From contig NZ_QLKS01000001.1 of assembly GCF_003350005.1 (NCBI RefSeq), positions 165,936-229,935 of the forward strand: a stretch of 64,000 bases of DNA, given 5' to 3'. Of this stretch, positions 26,901-35,941 are shown in pieces. The notes beneath the pieces were generated by a model. That model worked only from the letters and a program-made list of their open reading frames with translations. It did not search any database and had not been told where the DNA came from. The translations under genes were made by a program, and so were the position numbers. Positions within the stretch are counted from its first letter, which is position 1, and each line of letters begins with the position of its first letter. The DNA comes from Psychrobacter proteolyticus (GTDB lineage Bacteria; Pseudomonadota; Gammaproteobacteria; Pseudomonadales; Moraxellaceae).

Positions 26901-28762
26901 GTCAACTCATACTCTTGCATCCAGATAGGCTGCTCTGGCAAGTCAAACTCATAAGTTTGTGCTGAGATAACTGACACACCAAAGTTTTCAAGTATTGGTA
27001 GCACTTTTGACAAGATAACCGGCTGCTCGCGACCGTATAGCTTTAGATGGAGCTGATTACGTGCATCGCCTGTTGACTGGTATAAATGCCAAAGCATTGG
27101 TTGCTCTGCGGTCAGCCCCGCCAAACGCTTCGTGTCTTCGACTGCAGTACGAGCATCAAAACGCTCTTGGTAGGCAGCAGGAATATAGTTTAAGAAGCGA
27201 CGATTTAAAGCATTGGCTTGTTGCTCACCCACATTATCAAGGAGCATTTTTTGATAATTATCATCCCATGATTGCATGAGTGCTGATAATTTGGCTTCAA
27301 GTGTGGCGATATTGACGTCATTTACTTGACCAGGTACGGTACGTACGTGGACATGCACACGAGCATGCGCAGATTCATTGAACTCCGTGGTAAACCCTGA
27401 AGACATACCGTTATAGGCATCTTTTAGGACGTTTTGTACTTTGATACGTAGCTCGGTATTGAACTTATCACGCGGGATATAGACCAAGCACGAAACAAAA
27501 CGCTGATAATGGTCAATACGGCTGAATAGACGTAAGCTCTTTTTGTCTTGTAGTTGAGTAATTCCCGAAACAATTGGGTATAGCTCTTCGACGCTGGCTT
27601 GGAACAAATCATCACGCGGTAAGGTGTTAATCACATGCATCATCTTGTGATGAGCGTGACCGTCACGTGGTAAGTCTGCCATCGCCATAATCTTATTGGC
27701 TTTTTCGCGCAATAGCGGTATTTGCTGTACAGTAAGCTGATAGGCTTGTGACGTAAGCAAACCGATAAAGCGGTATTCACCAATTAGGTTACCATTGTCA
27801 TCAAACTTATGAATGCCCAAAAAGTCCATATATACTGAACGATGCACAGGTGATACACGGCTTGACTTAGACAGCATCAACACGCGCGGCTCAGTCAACA
27901 GTTGCTTTAAACCTCTAGGCAATTGGCTAAAGCTTTCCGATAGCTTGTCTTTTTCAGAACCACGTAATAGACCCAGACCACTGTTACCAATCGCAAATAA
28001 ATCCAAATCGGTCGGCTCAGAAGTCACTTCGATAGACTGACCACCTTCTAAGCGGTATTCACGATATCCTAAGAATATAAAGTGATCGTCTAAAATCCAA
28101 TCTAAAAATGCTTGGATTTCTTGTTGTGAGTAGAATACTTCTGGTAGCGGCTTAGTCGAAAGCTCCGTTTTGATGTCATTCAACTGCGCACGCATCTGTT
28201 TCCAATCGCCAACGACTGTATCAAGCGTGTCAATTTTTGACATCAGCATTTTTTGCAGTGCTTCCAAGTCTTCGTTGTCTTGGTAAGCAATTTCACAATG
28301 AATCAATGACATATGTGAAGTGGCACTTTCATGTGCGCCTTCGATATGCGTAATATTACCATTGTCATCACGCTCAACACTAATAATGATGTTGTAAGTA
28401 CGATGAACATCGATACCTTCAGCTTCTAGGCTCATCAAAATCGTATCAACTAAGAATGGTCTATCATAAGCTGCGATTTGAATGACAGTGTGCGAGCTGT
28501 GAAAGTGCTGCTCTTCTGCTGCTGGGTTTAGTACTGTCAGCTGCGGCTTGCTGCCGTCGTAAGCTTTGAGTAGTGTAAAGTGATGTAGCGCCATGCCCGC
28601 CAAGTCAGCATTACTAATCGCCTCTGCAGTTTCTTGATGCAGCGGCTGATAATAGCTATGAATAAAATGATCAAATAGCGATTTGTCTTTTTGTACATAA
28701 CTGGTAGCAATATCGCTTATCTGGCTAATGCGCTCTTTTGCGATACTGAGGGAGTTTGGCAT
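23915..28762 (-). CDS. gdhB: NAD-specific glutamate dehydrogenase, large (about 180 kDa) type
   Basis: A 1615-residue enzyme of the bacterial GDH family that oxidises glutamate to 2-oxoglutarate and ammonia with NAD. The catalytic core has GGLRWSDRMEDFRTEVLGL (about residues 815-835), the glycine/lysine segment VPVGSKGGFIVK (about 847) and the nucleotide-binding stretch VVGIGDMSGDVFGNGMLLS (about 980). The long N-terminal part contains the ACT-like and helical regulatory regions typical of this family. The ATG at 28762 is preferred to one at 28798 because GGAC lies eight bases before it. It is a single-gene unit divergent from purD and probably feeds amino-acid carbon into the TCA cycle. Confidence 0.94.
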   Translation of the reverse strand: MPNSLSIAKERISQISDIATSYVQKDKSLFDHFIHSYYQPLHQETAEAISNADLAGMALHHFTLLKAYDGSKPQLTVLNPAAEEQHFHSSHTVIQIAAYDRPFLVDTILMSLEAEGIDVHRTYNIIISVERDDNGNITHIEGAHESATSHMSLIHCEIAYQDNEDLEALQKMLMSKIDTLDTVVGDWKQMRAQLNDIKTELSTKPLPEVFYSQQEIQAFLDWILDDHFIFLGYREYRLEGGQSIEVTSEPTDLDLFAIGNSGLGLLRGSEKDKLSESFSQLPRGLKQLLTEPRVLMLSKSSRVSPVHRSVYMDFLGIHKFDDNGNLIGEYRFIGLLTSQAYQLTVQQIPLLREKANKIMAMADLPRDGHAHHKMMHVINTLPRDDLFQASVEELYPIVSGITQLQDKKSLRLFSRIDHYQRFVSCLVYIPRDKFNTELRIKVQNVLKDAYNGMSSGFTTEFNESAHARVHVHVRTVPGQVNDVNIATLEAKLSALMQSWDDNYQKMLLDNVGEQQANALNRRFLNYIPAAYQERFDARTAVEDTKRLAGLTAEQPMLWHLYQSTGDARNQLHLKLYGREQPVILSKVLPILENFGVSVISAQTYEFDLPEQPIWMQEYELTLEHVDTVNMQVVRGQFEDSLKQIWAGRVESDSFNELVLTTKLDTYDVVVLRALSRYMLQARAPFSSAYIQQTVVKNSDISVALGSLFDARMNPKYSEEERQEKAATIQEQITAALADVDSLDEDRILRWYLDLINAMVRTNFYQVDSDGQRKDRLSFKFLAADIPNLPKPKPMFEIFVYSPRVEAVHLRGGKVARGGLRWSDRMEDFRTEVLGLVKAQMVKNAVIVPVGSKGGFIVKTKSMADGREAFQAEGIACYQTFLRGMLDVTDNIVDGNIVPPANTVRHDEDDPYLVVAADKGTATFSDIANALAAEYNFWLDDAFASGGSVGYDHKAMGITARGGWESVKRHFRMRGMDIQNRDDFTVVGIGDMSGDVFGNGMLLSAHTKLVAAFNHLHIFIDPNPDTAASYAERARLFELPRSSWADYEASLISQGGGIFSRQDKTIAISPEMKSLFDISEDSLAPNDLISALLRAPVDLIWNGGIGTYVKSANETHADVGDRANDSLRIDGNELRAAVVGEGGNLGLTQQGRIEYAQTGGRIYTDAIDNSGGVNCSDHEVNIKILLGKVVEQGDMTLKQRNELLESMTDTVAELVLRQNYLQPQAIELSHIRAAANLSDHQRFIQMLESEGRLDRAIEYLPSDEEIAKRQKADTGLTNPELAVVLAYGKMWVYDNLLLSDLPDDPYFINELRKYFPDELASRFFDEMTEHRLHREIISTYLTNSVVNRLGIEALFRLFEETDQSLATIVRGYAISRDVFNVSRAWKALEALDNQVEATLLLNLELRLRDSLERGVVWFINAFGQNLQVADMISRFSESVEKLTKPSGFIEQQFAQYLQEDTTRLMQKDLSDNDATLFAMLPYHVDALDAALLAEQYERPVDEIATLYFEAYQVLQLDWMMENIANLPQQDYWDRRARHALVNELSRSLRLLMDAVLSKPDAKQAFSEWRARHVDQLAAVTTEMNKLDELHSNDEEGQIGLSTLSVLMSELSGLVTK

Positions 28763-29217
28763 TTCCTGCGTCCTTTTTTTATAGATTTGGTTTAACATTT
28801 ATTTATTTAAGTTTATCGATTTAGATTGACCACTGTTACTGCATATTCATCATTGGTGCAACGGTGCAGTATTTCCATTCACGCGACTTATTTTATTTTT
28901 ATAACAGTTAGAAATTTTCTCCTTTTTTGCTATTATTTTTTATTAATATGTAGCCATCAGAATTTAATACTACCAATATAGTGAAGTGTAACGCACATAA
29001 GGCGCGAGCTAAAGTGTACAACATCATTTCATGAATCAGCGATGTGTCGATAACCTTTACTAATGAGACAACGCGGTTTTAGACATCGATATGGATGATT
29101 CGGTGCTGGCAGGCGGATACTCATGGTAATTGAAGGCATTTTTTTGTTAGAATATGCCAACATATTTAAGAGCGTACGACTCGCTCACTATTAACTTTAA
29201 TGCTAAGGGCAAAAGGT
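28763..29217. promoter_or_regulatory. Divergent gdh/purD intergenic region
   Basis: A gene-free 455-base AT-rich stretch that must contain both promoters. A possible purD promoter has a -10-like TAGAAT near 29147, but its -35 is weak. No operator or riboswitch was recognised. Confidence 0.3.
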
Positions 29218-30537
29218 ATGATGAATATTTTGGTGGTTGGCTCAGGTGGTCGCGAACACGCATTGGCATGGCAATGTGCAAAAGATGACAATGTAAAAAA
29301 TGTCTACATCGCTCCTGGTAATGCTGGCACCGCCCTTGAGCCTAAATGCCAAAACGTTACGCTAGAGGCTACCGACGCTGACACAGGCGAGCATAGTGCT
29401 GTTATCGCCTTTTGTCAAAATAATGATATCGACATGGTAATTGTTGGTCCAGAAGCGCCTTTGGTTACGGGTATTGTTGATGCTTGTCGTGAAGCAGGTA
29501 TCAAAGCATGGGGCCCAACAGCATACTGTGCACAGTTAGAAGGCTCAAAAACTTTTGCTAAAGAGTTCATGGAGCAAAACAACATTCCAACCGCTGCTTA
29601 TCAAGGTTTTACAGACGCAGTCGCTGCAAAAGCCTATGTCGATGAGCAAGGCGCGCCTATCGTTATCAAAGCAGACGGCCTCGCTGCAGGTAAAGGCGTT
29701 ATCGTTGCTGAAACGATCGAACAAGCACATGAAGCTATCGACGATATGTTAGCGGATAATAAGTTTGGTGATGCTGGCAGCCGCGTGGTTATCGAGCAGT
29801 TCTTACAGGGTGAAGAAGCCAGCTTTATCTGTATGATTGATGGTGATAACATCTTGCCAATGGCAACCAGCCAAGATCACAAACGTGCTTTTGAAGGCGA
29901 TACTGGTCCGAATACTGGCGGTATGGGTGCCTACTCTCCTGCTCCAGTTGTTACCAGCGATGTTCATAACAAAGTCATACAGCAAGTGATTCAACCAGTA
30001 GTCGATGCCATGAAAAACGCAGGCCATCCTTATACTGGATTCTTATACGCTGGTCTTATGATTGATAAGGCAGGCGACCCGTATGTCATCGAGTTTAACT
30101 GCCGCTTTGGTGATCCAGAAACGCAGCCTATCTTAATGCGCTTACAGTCATCAATGGTCGATTTGGTCGAACAAGGTTTGGCAGGTCAATTGCCTAGTGA
30201 AGCAAAATGGGATGCGCGCCCTGCTCTAGGTATCGTTGTCGCATCAAAAGGCTACCCTGAAACTTCATCTAAAGGCGATGTGATTGCTGGCTTGCCAGAA
30301 CTAGATCCTAACAACGACAATGCTGTTAAAGTTTTCCATGCTGGCACGGCATTTTCTAACGATAATGATAAAGAAGTCGTTACAAACGGCGGGCGCGTCT
30401 TATGTGTAACTGCGCTAGCAGATAGTATTTCTGATGCTCAGCAAGCAGCATTAGCAGTCACTGCTGCTATTAGCTTCGATGGTGCGCAATATCGCCGTGA
30501 TATTGGACACCACGCCATCACTCGCGAAAATGCTTAA
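29218..30537 (+). CDS. purD: Phosphoribosylamine-glycine ligase (GARS)
   Basis: A 439-residue ATP-grasp enzyme for the second step of purine synthesis: phosphoribosylamine plus glycine plus ATP gives GAR. Signatures are MNILVVGSGGREHALAW at the N-terminus, the family motif FGDPETQP, KADGLAAGKGVIVA in the ATP-grasp and GGMGAYSPAP. Two adjacent ATGs (29218, 29221) follow AAGGGCAAAAGG; either may be used. Length fits the family (E. coli 429). It is monocistronic with a terminator downstream. Confidence 0.96.
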   Translation: MMNILVVGSGGREHALAWQCAKDDNVKNVYIAPGNAGTALEPKCQNVTLEATDADTGEHSAVIAFCQNNDIDMVIVGPEAPLVTGIVDACREAGIKAWGPTAYCAQLEGSKTFAKEFMEQNNIPTAAYQGFTDAVAAKAYVDEQGAPIVIKADGLAAGKGVIVAETIEQAHEAIDDMLADNKFGDAGSRVVIEQFLQGEEASFICMIDGDNILPMATSQDHKRAFEGDTGPNTGGMGAYSPAPVVTSDVHNKVIQQVIQPVVDAMKNAGHPYTGFLYAGLMIDKAGDPYVIEFNCRFGDPETQPILMRLQSSMVDLVEQGLAGQLPSEAKWDARPALGIVVASKGYPETSSKGDVIAGLPELDPNNDNAVKVFHAGTAFSNDNDKEVVTNGGRVLCVTALADSISDAQQAALAVTAAISFDGAQYRRDIGHHAITRENA

Positions 30538-30660
30538 CAGCTAAGGCATACTAAAAGACATATTGAGTAACGTCTTGGACAATATTTTAGATAATGCGAA
30601 GGTTTCGCTCAATATGTTTGATTAATAATACCTCTGTATTTTATAGCTCCATATCATTAT

Positions 30661-30692
30661 TCGACCTAGCATCATGCTAGGTCTTATTTTTT
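30661..30692 (+). terminator. Terminator of purD
   Basis: Stem GACCTAGC / GCTAGGTC with a 4-base loop, then TTATTTTTT. It lies about 125 bases after the purD stop. Confidence 0.75.
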
Positions 30693-30835
30693 AGTATCTT
30701 TTTGACACTTAGCTATTGGCTATAAATAGATTTCACTAAGTTTTAATAACCAGTGAACTTGCTAGAAAACTCTAGGTATTTATGAATCATACTCAAATTA
30801 GTAAGCACCTATTTATCAATAGTTACCGCTAGATA

Positions 30836-30919
30836 TTAGCTTACAAAGTAACTATCAATGGCCAGCTCAGGCTCATAAAACCAACGCGCTTTATATGATA
30901 CAATTTTGTACCTGTGCAT
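30836..30919 (-). CDS. Candidate small protein, 27 residues
   Basis: A 28-codon ORF in the otherwise gene-free 30538-30974 gap. The ATG at 30919 has AGGGAG six bases upstream, one of the better binding sites in the window. The product starts MHRYKIVSYKARWFYEPE and is rich in aromatic and charged residues, so it does not look like translated AT-rich noise. It is divergent from the ABC1-kinase gene. The frame stays open upstream into the antisense of that gene, so it may also be the tail of a decayed gene. No family recognised. Confidence 0.4.
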   Translation of the reverse strand: MHRYKIVSYKARWFYEPELAIDSYFVS

Positions 30920-30974
30920 CACGTCTCCCTTGTATTGTAGGTTTCGAACCCGCAAATCAATACCAATTGGATGA

Positions 30975-32381
30975 ATGATTATACTTATGGCAAATGATAC
31001 GTCTAAACCTTTTAGCAACAAGCAGTCAATCGATAGCCTAAAAACCTCAGGGTTTGATCGTCGTATGTCGATTGCAAAAACTTCTTTGAATATTGGTCGT
31101 CGTTGGGCGGGTAATAGCGTGTCTGGTATGTTCTTAAACAAAGAGGCACGTACTGCACGTAATCAGGCGTTTATGGAAACTCAGGCAAATTATCTGGCAT
31201 CAGAGCTGGGTAAATTGAAAGGTTCGGTCGTCAAGATTGGTCAAATGCTAGCCATCTATGGTGAGCATATACTGCCGCCAGAGATCACGCGTGCTTTGCA
31301 AACCCTTAATGATGACACGGCGACATTAACTTGGCCGACGATTGAGCAAACATTACGCCAGTTACTGGGCAACAAACTAAACGAGCTAGACATTGATCCC
31401 GTCCCTATCGGAACCGCTTCTCTTGCTCAGGTTCATCGTGCGACCATACTCGCCACTGGTGAACAAGTTGTGTTAAAAATTCAGTATCCGGGTGTGGCAG
31501 ACGCTATCAACTCTGATCTTGCCTTGTTCAAACGATTATTAAAAGTAAGTAATATCGTCCCTCAAACACGCGCACTCGATGCTTGGTTTGAGGAAATACG
31601 TGACCTACTCCATCACGAAGTAGATTATGAAGCGGAAGCGGCTACGACAGAGCGTTTTTACGAGCGTTTAATCGATGATCCGCGCTATATCGTGCCTAAG
31701 ATCAATCGCACTTATTCTAAAAAGCGTCTGCTATGTATGTCATATGAGCCAGGTATCACTGTGGTCTCGGAAGCATTGCAGCTATTACCTCATGAACGTC
31801 GAAATGCCATTGGTCAAGCAGCCATAGAAATCATGATGCAAGAGATTTTTGTATGGGGTGAAATGCAGACCGATCCTAACTTTGGTAATTACTTGGTGCG
31901 TGTTAGCGAAAACGAAGAAGATATTGATAGATTGGTTTTGCTAGACTTTGGGGCGATTCGTCAATTTGATGGCAACTTATTAACGATTGCCCGTGGTCTA
32001 CTACGCGCAGGATATCGCCATGATCAGCAAGCAATGAGCCTTGCTATGAAAGGATATGACTTTTTCGATAGCATGAGTAATAAAGTACGTTCAGATATTG
32101 CCTCGTTATTTTTATTGGCTACAGAGCCTTTTAGTGACCCTGAGAAAAACGCTAATATCCCTAGTGAATGTTTGGATGAGCAGAATCGCTATATTTGGGC
32201 CAACAGTAAACTACATTCACGCCTATCCACTACGGCCACACGTGCAATGCAATCTTTTGAATTTAATCTACCACCAAAAGAATTTATGTTTATTAGCCGC
32301 AAGTTTATCGGTGCATATACTTTTTTGACTGTTTTAGATGCGCACACCAACTCTAACAGTCTCGTAAAACCTTATTTATAA
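30975..32381 (+). CDS. ABC1/UbiB-family atypical kinase
   Basis: A 468-residue protein of the ABC1 (ADCK/UbiB) kinase-like family. It shows the diagnostic KxGQ motif (GSVVKIGQ, about residue 80), the Ala-rich-loop equivalent PIGTASLAQVHRA (about 150), the catalytic-loop equivalent TDPNFGNYLV (about 305) and the metal-binding LDFGA (about 325). Family members support ubiquinone synthesis or lipid homeostasis. It lacks the C-terminal membrane helices of UbiB proper, so it is more likely a second ABC1 paralogue. The start could be 30975 or 30987 (MANDTSK); neither has a good binding site. Confidence 0.85.
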   Translation: MIILMANDTSKPFSNKQSIDSLKTSGFDRRMSIAKTSLNIGRRWAGNSVSGMFLNKEARTARNQAFMETQANYLASELGKLKGSVVKIGQMLAIYGEHILPPEITRALQTLNDDTATLTWPTIEQTLRQLLGNKLNELDIDPVPIGTASLAQVHRATILATGEQVVLKIQYPGVADAINSDLALFKRLLKVSNIVPQTRALDAWFEEIRDLLHHEVDYEAEAATTERFYERLIDDPRYIVPKINRTYSKKRLLCMSYEPGITVVSEALQLLPHERRNAIGQAAIEIMMQEIFVWGEMQTDPNFGNYLVRVSENEEDIDRLVLLDFGAIRQFDGNLLTIARGLLRAGYRHDQQAMSLAMKGYDFFDSMSNKVRSDIASLFLLATEPFSDPEKNANIPSECLDEQNRYIWANSKLHSRLSTTATRAMQSFEFNLPPKEFMFISRKFIGAYTFLTVLDAHTNSNSLVKPYL

Positions 32382-32439
32382 ACCGTGCAAATTTTGAGCT
32401 GTCCTTTAGTGACGGCTTTCTATTATTTGAATTCTAATT

Positions 32440-32453
32440 GCTTAGGCTATTTT
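32440..32453 (+). repeat. Interspersed motif GCTTAGGCTATTTT, copy 1
   Basis: An exact copy of a 14-base motif, about 60 bases after the ABC1-kinase stop. Four more copies (12-13 identical bases, or 10 in the weakest) lie at other gene borders in this window, all in the same orientation. Confidence 0.6.
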
Positions 32454-32505
32454 ATAGTTAATACTACTACCTTCATTGTATATCATTGATATAAGCCCTA
32501 TATTT

Positions 32506-32517
32506 GCTTAGGCTATT
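32506..32517 (+). repeat. Interspersed motif GCTTAGGCTATT, copy 2
   Basis: A 12-base exact copy 66 bases from copy 1, preceded by TTT as in the copy at 55194. Its end overlaps the stop codon of the TrmB-like gene. Confidence 0.6.
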
Positions 32518-33190
32518 ATTTTTCGTTTATAGCACTTACCTGCCAATCATCAAATCTTGTTTTATACCATTTCGGCTTACGAATGCTTAGCTCCCAACAC
32601 ACTTCTTGTCGGGCAAGGTATTTCACTTCGAAATGAGTTCGCTGACTAGTCGCTGGTACTCGAGAACATGTTGATGGTAGACACCACACTTTAGTTGCTT
32701 GGTATTCTGCATTGTCGATATAGGATTCGATATTAGTCACTACTATCACTTCTCCACCCACCTGCAAGCGTGATAGTAGAAACTCAAAAAAAGGCATGTT
32801 CAGCCATTGCTGATTTGGATTGTGCTGTTCAGGATTGGGATAAAGAATGAATATTTTAGCCAAGCTGTTTGGTTTAATGGCATGCACTGTCCATGCAATC
32901 GCATCTGCATGAATCGCAGCTAGGTTTGATAGATTTTGTAGAGTGGCTAGTTTTGAGAATGCTTCAAATTTGTTACGCGTGCGTTCAATGGCTACCAAAT
33001 GCTTGTCAGGATTTTGTGCGGCAAAGCTAAGTGCATGCTTACCCTTCCCTGCTCCAATCTCTAGCATTAACGGTTTTTCATCTTTATTGTCATTGATGAT
33101 ATTTGGAATAATAAAGTCACGCGGTGCTGACAGTTTTTGTGGTTGAAAGGCACGCTCTTGCTGATGCGTGAGATCAATATTGTCGGTCAT
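32516..33190 (-). CDS. TrmB-like SAM-dependent methyltransferase with divergent catalytic motif
   Basis: A 224-residue class I methyltransferase most like tRNA (guanine-N7)-methyltransferase TrmB. The SAM site is LMLEIGAGKGKHALSFA (about residues 41-57), IERTRNKFE follows, and the C-terminal THFEVKYL matches the TrmB TxFE motif. However, the family hallmark DPWPKKRH is replaced by LYPNPEQHNPNQQW, losing the basic residues that contact tRNA. It may be a paralogue with another substrate, or a TrmB drifting in sequence. AAGGA lies six bases before the ATG. It is convergent with the ABC1-kinase gene. Confidence 0.75.
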   Translation of the reverse strand: MTDNIDLTHQQERAFQPQKLSAPRDFIIPNIINDNKDEKPLMLEIGAGKGKHALSFAAQNPDKHLVAIERTRNKFEAFSKLATLQNLSNLAAIHADAIAWTVHAIKPNSLAKIFILYPNPEQHNPNQQWLNMPFFEFLLSRLQVGGEVIVVTNIESYIDNAEYQATKVWCLPSTCSRVPATSQRTHFEVKYLARQEVCWELSIRKPKWYKTRFDDWQVSAINEK

Positions 33191-33379
33191 CTACTATCCT
33201 TAAAGCATTTGTCTTTTGTCATTATTCGGCCCCATGCTATTATATAGTCAATCCAATTGAATAGTAATACAGCGATAGCAAGTACGCCTCGTTTCGTCGT
33301 AATTTAAATGACGTATGCGTTTTATGCTTATGCCATATGCAACCAATACTAATAACATTTAGGACATTGCTCTTTTCTT

Positions 33380-33571
33380 ATGACTGACTCTACTGCAAAT
33401 ACGCCCCCAAAGACCTACCCTTGCCCACGTTGCGGCACTCAGACGGCTTGGCAAGACAATAAATATAAGCCTTTTTGTAGCAGTCGCTGCAAGCTAATCG
33501 ACTTAGGTGCTTGGGCAAACGAAGATTACACCTTACCTGCAGAAACCACGCCTTTTTCTGACGAGCTATAA
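33380..33571 (+). CDS. yacG: DNA gyrase inhibitor / zinc-binding protein YacG
   Basis: A 63-residue zinc protein. The four ligands are CPRC near residues 15-18 and CSSRC near residues 34-38, followed by the conserved [15 protein letters not shown]. In E. coli YacG binds GyrB and inhibits gyrase. The C-terminal end is short and acidic. It lies 40 bases upstream of argD on the same strand, so they are probably co-transcribed. Confidence 0.93.
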   Translation: MTDSTANTPPKTYPCPRCGTQTAWQDNKYKPFCSSRCKLIDLGAWANEDYTLPAETTPFSDEL

Positions 33572-33611
33572 CCCACACTTTTACTCAATTATTATACCAA
33601 GGATGTTTTAC

Positions 33612-34793
33612 ATGTCTGCTACTTACCTGATGCCCACCTATAATCGTCAACCTATCAGCTTTACCCGCGGTGCAGGCAGTTGGCTCTATACAAAAGACGA
33701 TACGCCATACTTAGATGCCTTAACTGGTATCGCAGTATGTGGACTAGGGCATTGCCATCCACAAGTCACTGACGCTATTCAACAGCAGGCAGGTACGTTA
33801 GTTCATACAAGCAATCTGTTCGGTATTGACTGGCAAGAGCGTGCTGGAGAGATACTATGTACCGCCGCCCAAATGGATAGCGTGTTTTTTGCCAATAGCG
33901 GTGCCGAAGCCAATGAAGCTGCATTGAAACTGGCACGTTTATACGCGTACAAGCAAGGTTTTAAACGTCCAAAAGTTATCGTAATGGAGCAATCATTTCA
34001 TGGTCGTACGTTATTATCTTTGTCAGCTACTGCAAATCCGAAGGCGCGTGAAGGGTTTTATACGCTAGATGAAGATTTTATTCGTGTGCCATTTGGCGAT
34101 ATCGATGCTGTCAAACAAGCTGCTCAAGAACATGATGATATCTGCGCTATCTTTGTAGAGCCGATCCAAGGCGAAGGCGGTCTGAATACTGCAGCCAATG
34201 GCTTCACTTATCTTGAAGAGCTACAAGCAGAATGTGACGCTCATAACTGGCTATTTATGCTGGATGAAGTGCAAACAGGTAATGGCCGTACTGGTAAATA
34301 TTTTGCTTATCAACATAGCAGTGCTCGTCCTGATGTGTTGACGACAGCCAAAGGCCTAGGTAATGGTTTCCCAGTTGGTGCGTGCATGGTACGTGGCCGT
34401 GCCAATGGTTTGTTTGGCGCTGGTAGCCATGGCTCTACTTATGGTGGCACGCCATTGGCCAGCCGTGTGGTACATAGCGTATATGACGTACTAGCAAATA
34501 GTAACATTATGGAAAATGCAGTGACTGAAGGTTTATTCATCAGAGAAAGTATCGTTGATGAATTGGGCCAACATGGCGTTAGCAGTCGCGGTGCAGGTAT
34601 GATGATTGGTATCGCGTTACCTGAAGACACGGACTGTAGTAAACTGGTGGATCGTGCCCGTGATGAGCAAAAGCTGATCATCAATGTGACGGGTGGTCAT
34701 GTTGTACGTTTGCTACCGCCACTTAACATAAGCCGTGATGAAAGCACACAAGTTATTGAGCGTTTAATCAATCTATTGAAGCCATCATTCTAA
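33612..34793 (+). CDS. argD: Acetylornithine aminotransferase
   Basis: A 393-residue class III PLP aminotransferase of arginine (and possibly lysine) synthesis. The PLP lysine lies in TTAKGLGNGFP (about residue 246), with the Asp of LDEVQTGNGRTG and the phosphate-binding FANSGAEANEAALKLAR. AAGGA eight bases upstream fixes the ATG at 33612; readings further upstream overlap yacG. GIAVCGLGHCHPQV and GTLVHTSNLF match bacterial ArgD. It could also serve as succinyldiaminopimelate aminotransferase, as E. coli ArgD does. Confidence 0.93.
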   Translation: MSATYLMPTYNRQPISFTRGAGSWLYTKDDTPYLDALTGIAVCGLGHCHPQVTDAIQQQAGTLVHTSNLFGIDWQERAGEILCTAAQMDSVFFANSGAEANEAALKLARLYAYKQGFKRPKVIVMEQSFHGRTLLSLSATANPKAREGFYTLDEDFIRVPFGDIDAVKQAAQEHDDICAIFVEPIQGEGGLNTAANGFTYLEELQAECDAHNWLFMLDEVQTGNGRTGKYFAYQHSSARPDVLTTAKGLGNGFPVGACMVRGRANGLFGAGSHGSTYGGTPLASRVVHSVYDVLANSNIMENAVTEGLFIRESIVDELGQHGVSSRGAGMMIGIALPEDTDCSKLVDRARDEQKLIINVTGGHVVRLLPPLNISRDESTQVIERLINLLKPSF

Positions 34794-34821
34794 AGCATAT
34801 TGTAACCTTGACCACAGACAA

Positions 34822-34863
34822 TAAAAAAGCCTATAGATGATTCATTATCTATAGGCTTTTTGC
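34822..34863. terminator. Bidirectional terminator between argD and lysR-type gene
   Basis: Stem AAAAGCCTATAGAT / ATCTATAGGCTTTT with a 9-base loop and T-runs on both strands. Confidence 0.88.
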
Positions 34864-34913
34864 TAACTACTTACTGCTAACTAAAAACGTTTTGTGCATA
34901 GTGAGAACAACAC

Positions 34914-35813
34914 TTAATTCGCATGGAAGTATTTTTTCAGTACTTCTAGACAACGAGTGATTTTGGCTGGCTGTTGGTCTCGATTTAAAGTGACCGCATA
35001 TAGCACAAAGCTTGGTAATTGATAGCCAGTCAACACTTCTACCAGCTCTCCACTCTCCAGCTCTTTTTTTATGTCCATCTCCATCATTCTAACCAAACCG
35101 TGACCTTCTTTAGCCAGCGTCGTTGCCATAAACACATTATTGGTATAGATACGTGAATTCATCTTTATACGTGTCTTTTTACCAGTTTCAGTTTGAACCA
35201 TATCAACCTGATTGGCATCTTTCATAATCTCAATACAGATCAACTGATGCTCAGCTAAGTCTTTAGGTGTATTTAGCTTACTGTGTTGACGCAAATACTG
35301 AGGTGAAGCAACCAATAGCTGACGCACATCTGTTAACGGATGGCTGCTGAGGCTAGAGTCATTAATCGATGGGCTCATGCGAATGGCAATATCAATACGC
35401 TCATCAATCATATCAATATAATGATTGTCGGCTAGATAAGTGACACTAAGATCATCATGTGCCGCCATCCACGTAGAGAGTGCTGGCAGTATATGATTAA
35501 CACCAAGCTCAGGAGTCGTCGATACACGCAAGCTACCTGCTAGCTCATCACGCAATTGATTAACTTTGATACGCCCTTGCTCTGCTGCACTGACGACATC
35601 TTTTGCAGCTTCATAAAAGCTCTCACCAGCTTCTGTTAAGCTTAGCTTACGAGTTGAGCGATGTAGCAATACTACCCCAAGCTCGTTCTCTAATGAACGA
35701 ATTTGCTGACTGACTGCGCTGGTTGTAATACCTAGCTCACGTGCTGAGCCACTAAAAGAGCCATGTCCGACCACACTGGCGAACACAGCCATACCGCGTA
35801 AATTATCCAACAT
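34914..35813 (-). CDS. LysR-family transcriptional regulator
   Basis: A 299-residue LTTR. The N-terminal HTH reads MRGMAVFASVVGHGSFS-like at the start (residues 5-21), with GITTSAVSQQIRSLENELG as the recognition region and TRKLSLTEAGESFY as the wing. The rest is the type 2 periplasmic-binding-like effector domain. AGGTGAG lies just before the ATG. Unusually for an LTTR, no divergent target gene is next to it; upstream is the terminator of dnaX on the same strand. Effector and targets are unknown. Confidence 0.92.
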   Translation of the reverse strand: MLDNLRGMAVFASVVGHGSFSGSARELGITTSAVSQQIRSLENELGVVLLHRSTRKLSLTEAGESFYEAAKDVVSAAEQGRIKVNQLRDELAGSLRVSTTPELGVNHILPALSTWMAAHDDLSVTYLADNHYIDMIDERIDIAIRMSPSINDSSLSSHPLTDVRQLLVASPQYLRQHSKLNTPKDLAEHQLICIEIMKDANQVDMVQTETGKKTRIKMNSRIYTNNVFMATTLAKEGHGLVRMMEMDIKKELESGELVEVLTGYQLPSFVLYAVTLNRDQQPAKITRCLEVLKKYFHAN

Positions 35814-35941
35814 ATTCTCACCTAAACGTCATTTCAGTTTTTAATATAACTTAACCATTATAACGACTTTACATTCATCTTATCGTTATCAAATGGTTCT
35901 CTCTTGTTTGATAAATATATTTTGACCCGTAATAAAAACAA

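Noticed and set aside
30935..30960. A tRNA T-loop-like GTTTCGAACCC near 30940
   Set aside because: The flanks cannot form a 5-bp T-stem and no anticodon or acceptor arms are found on either strand.
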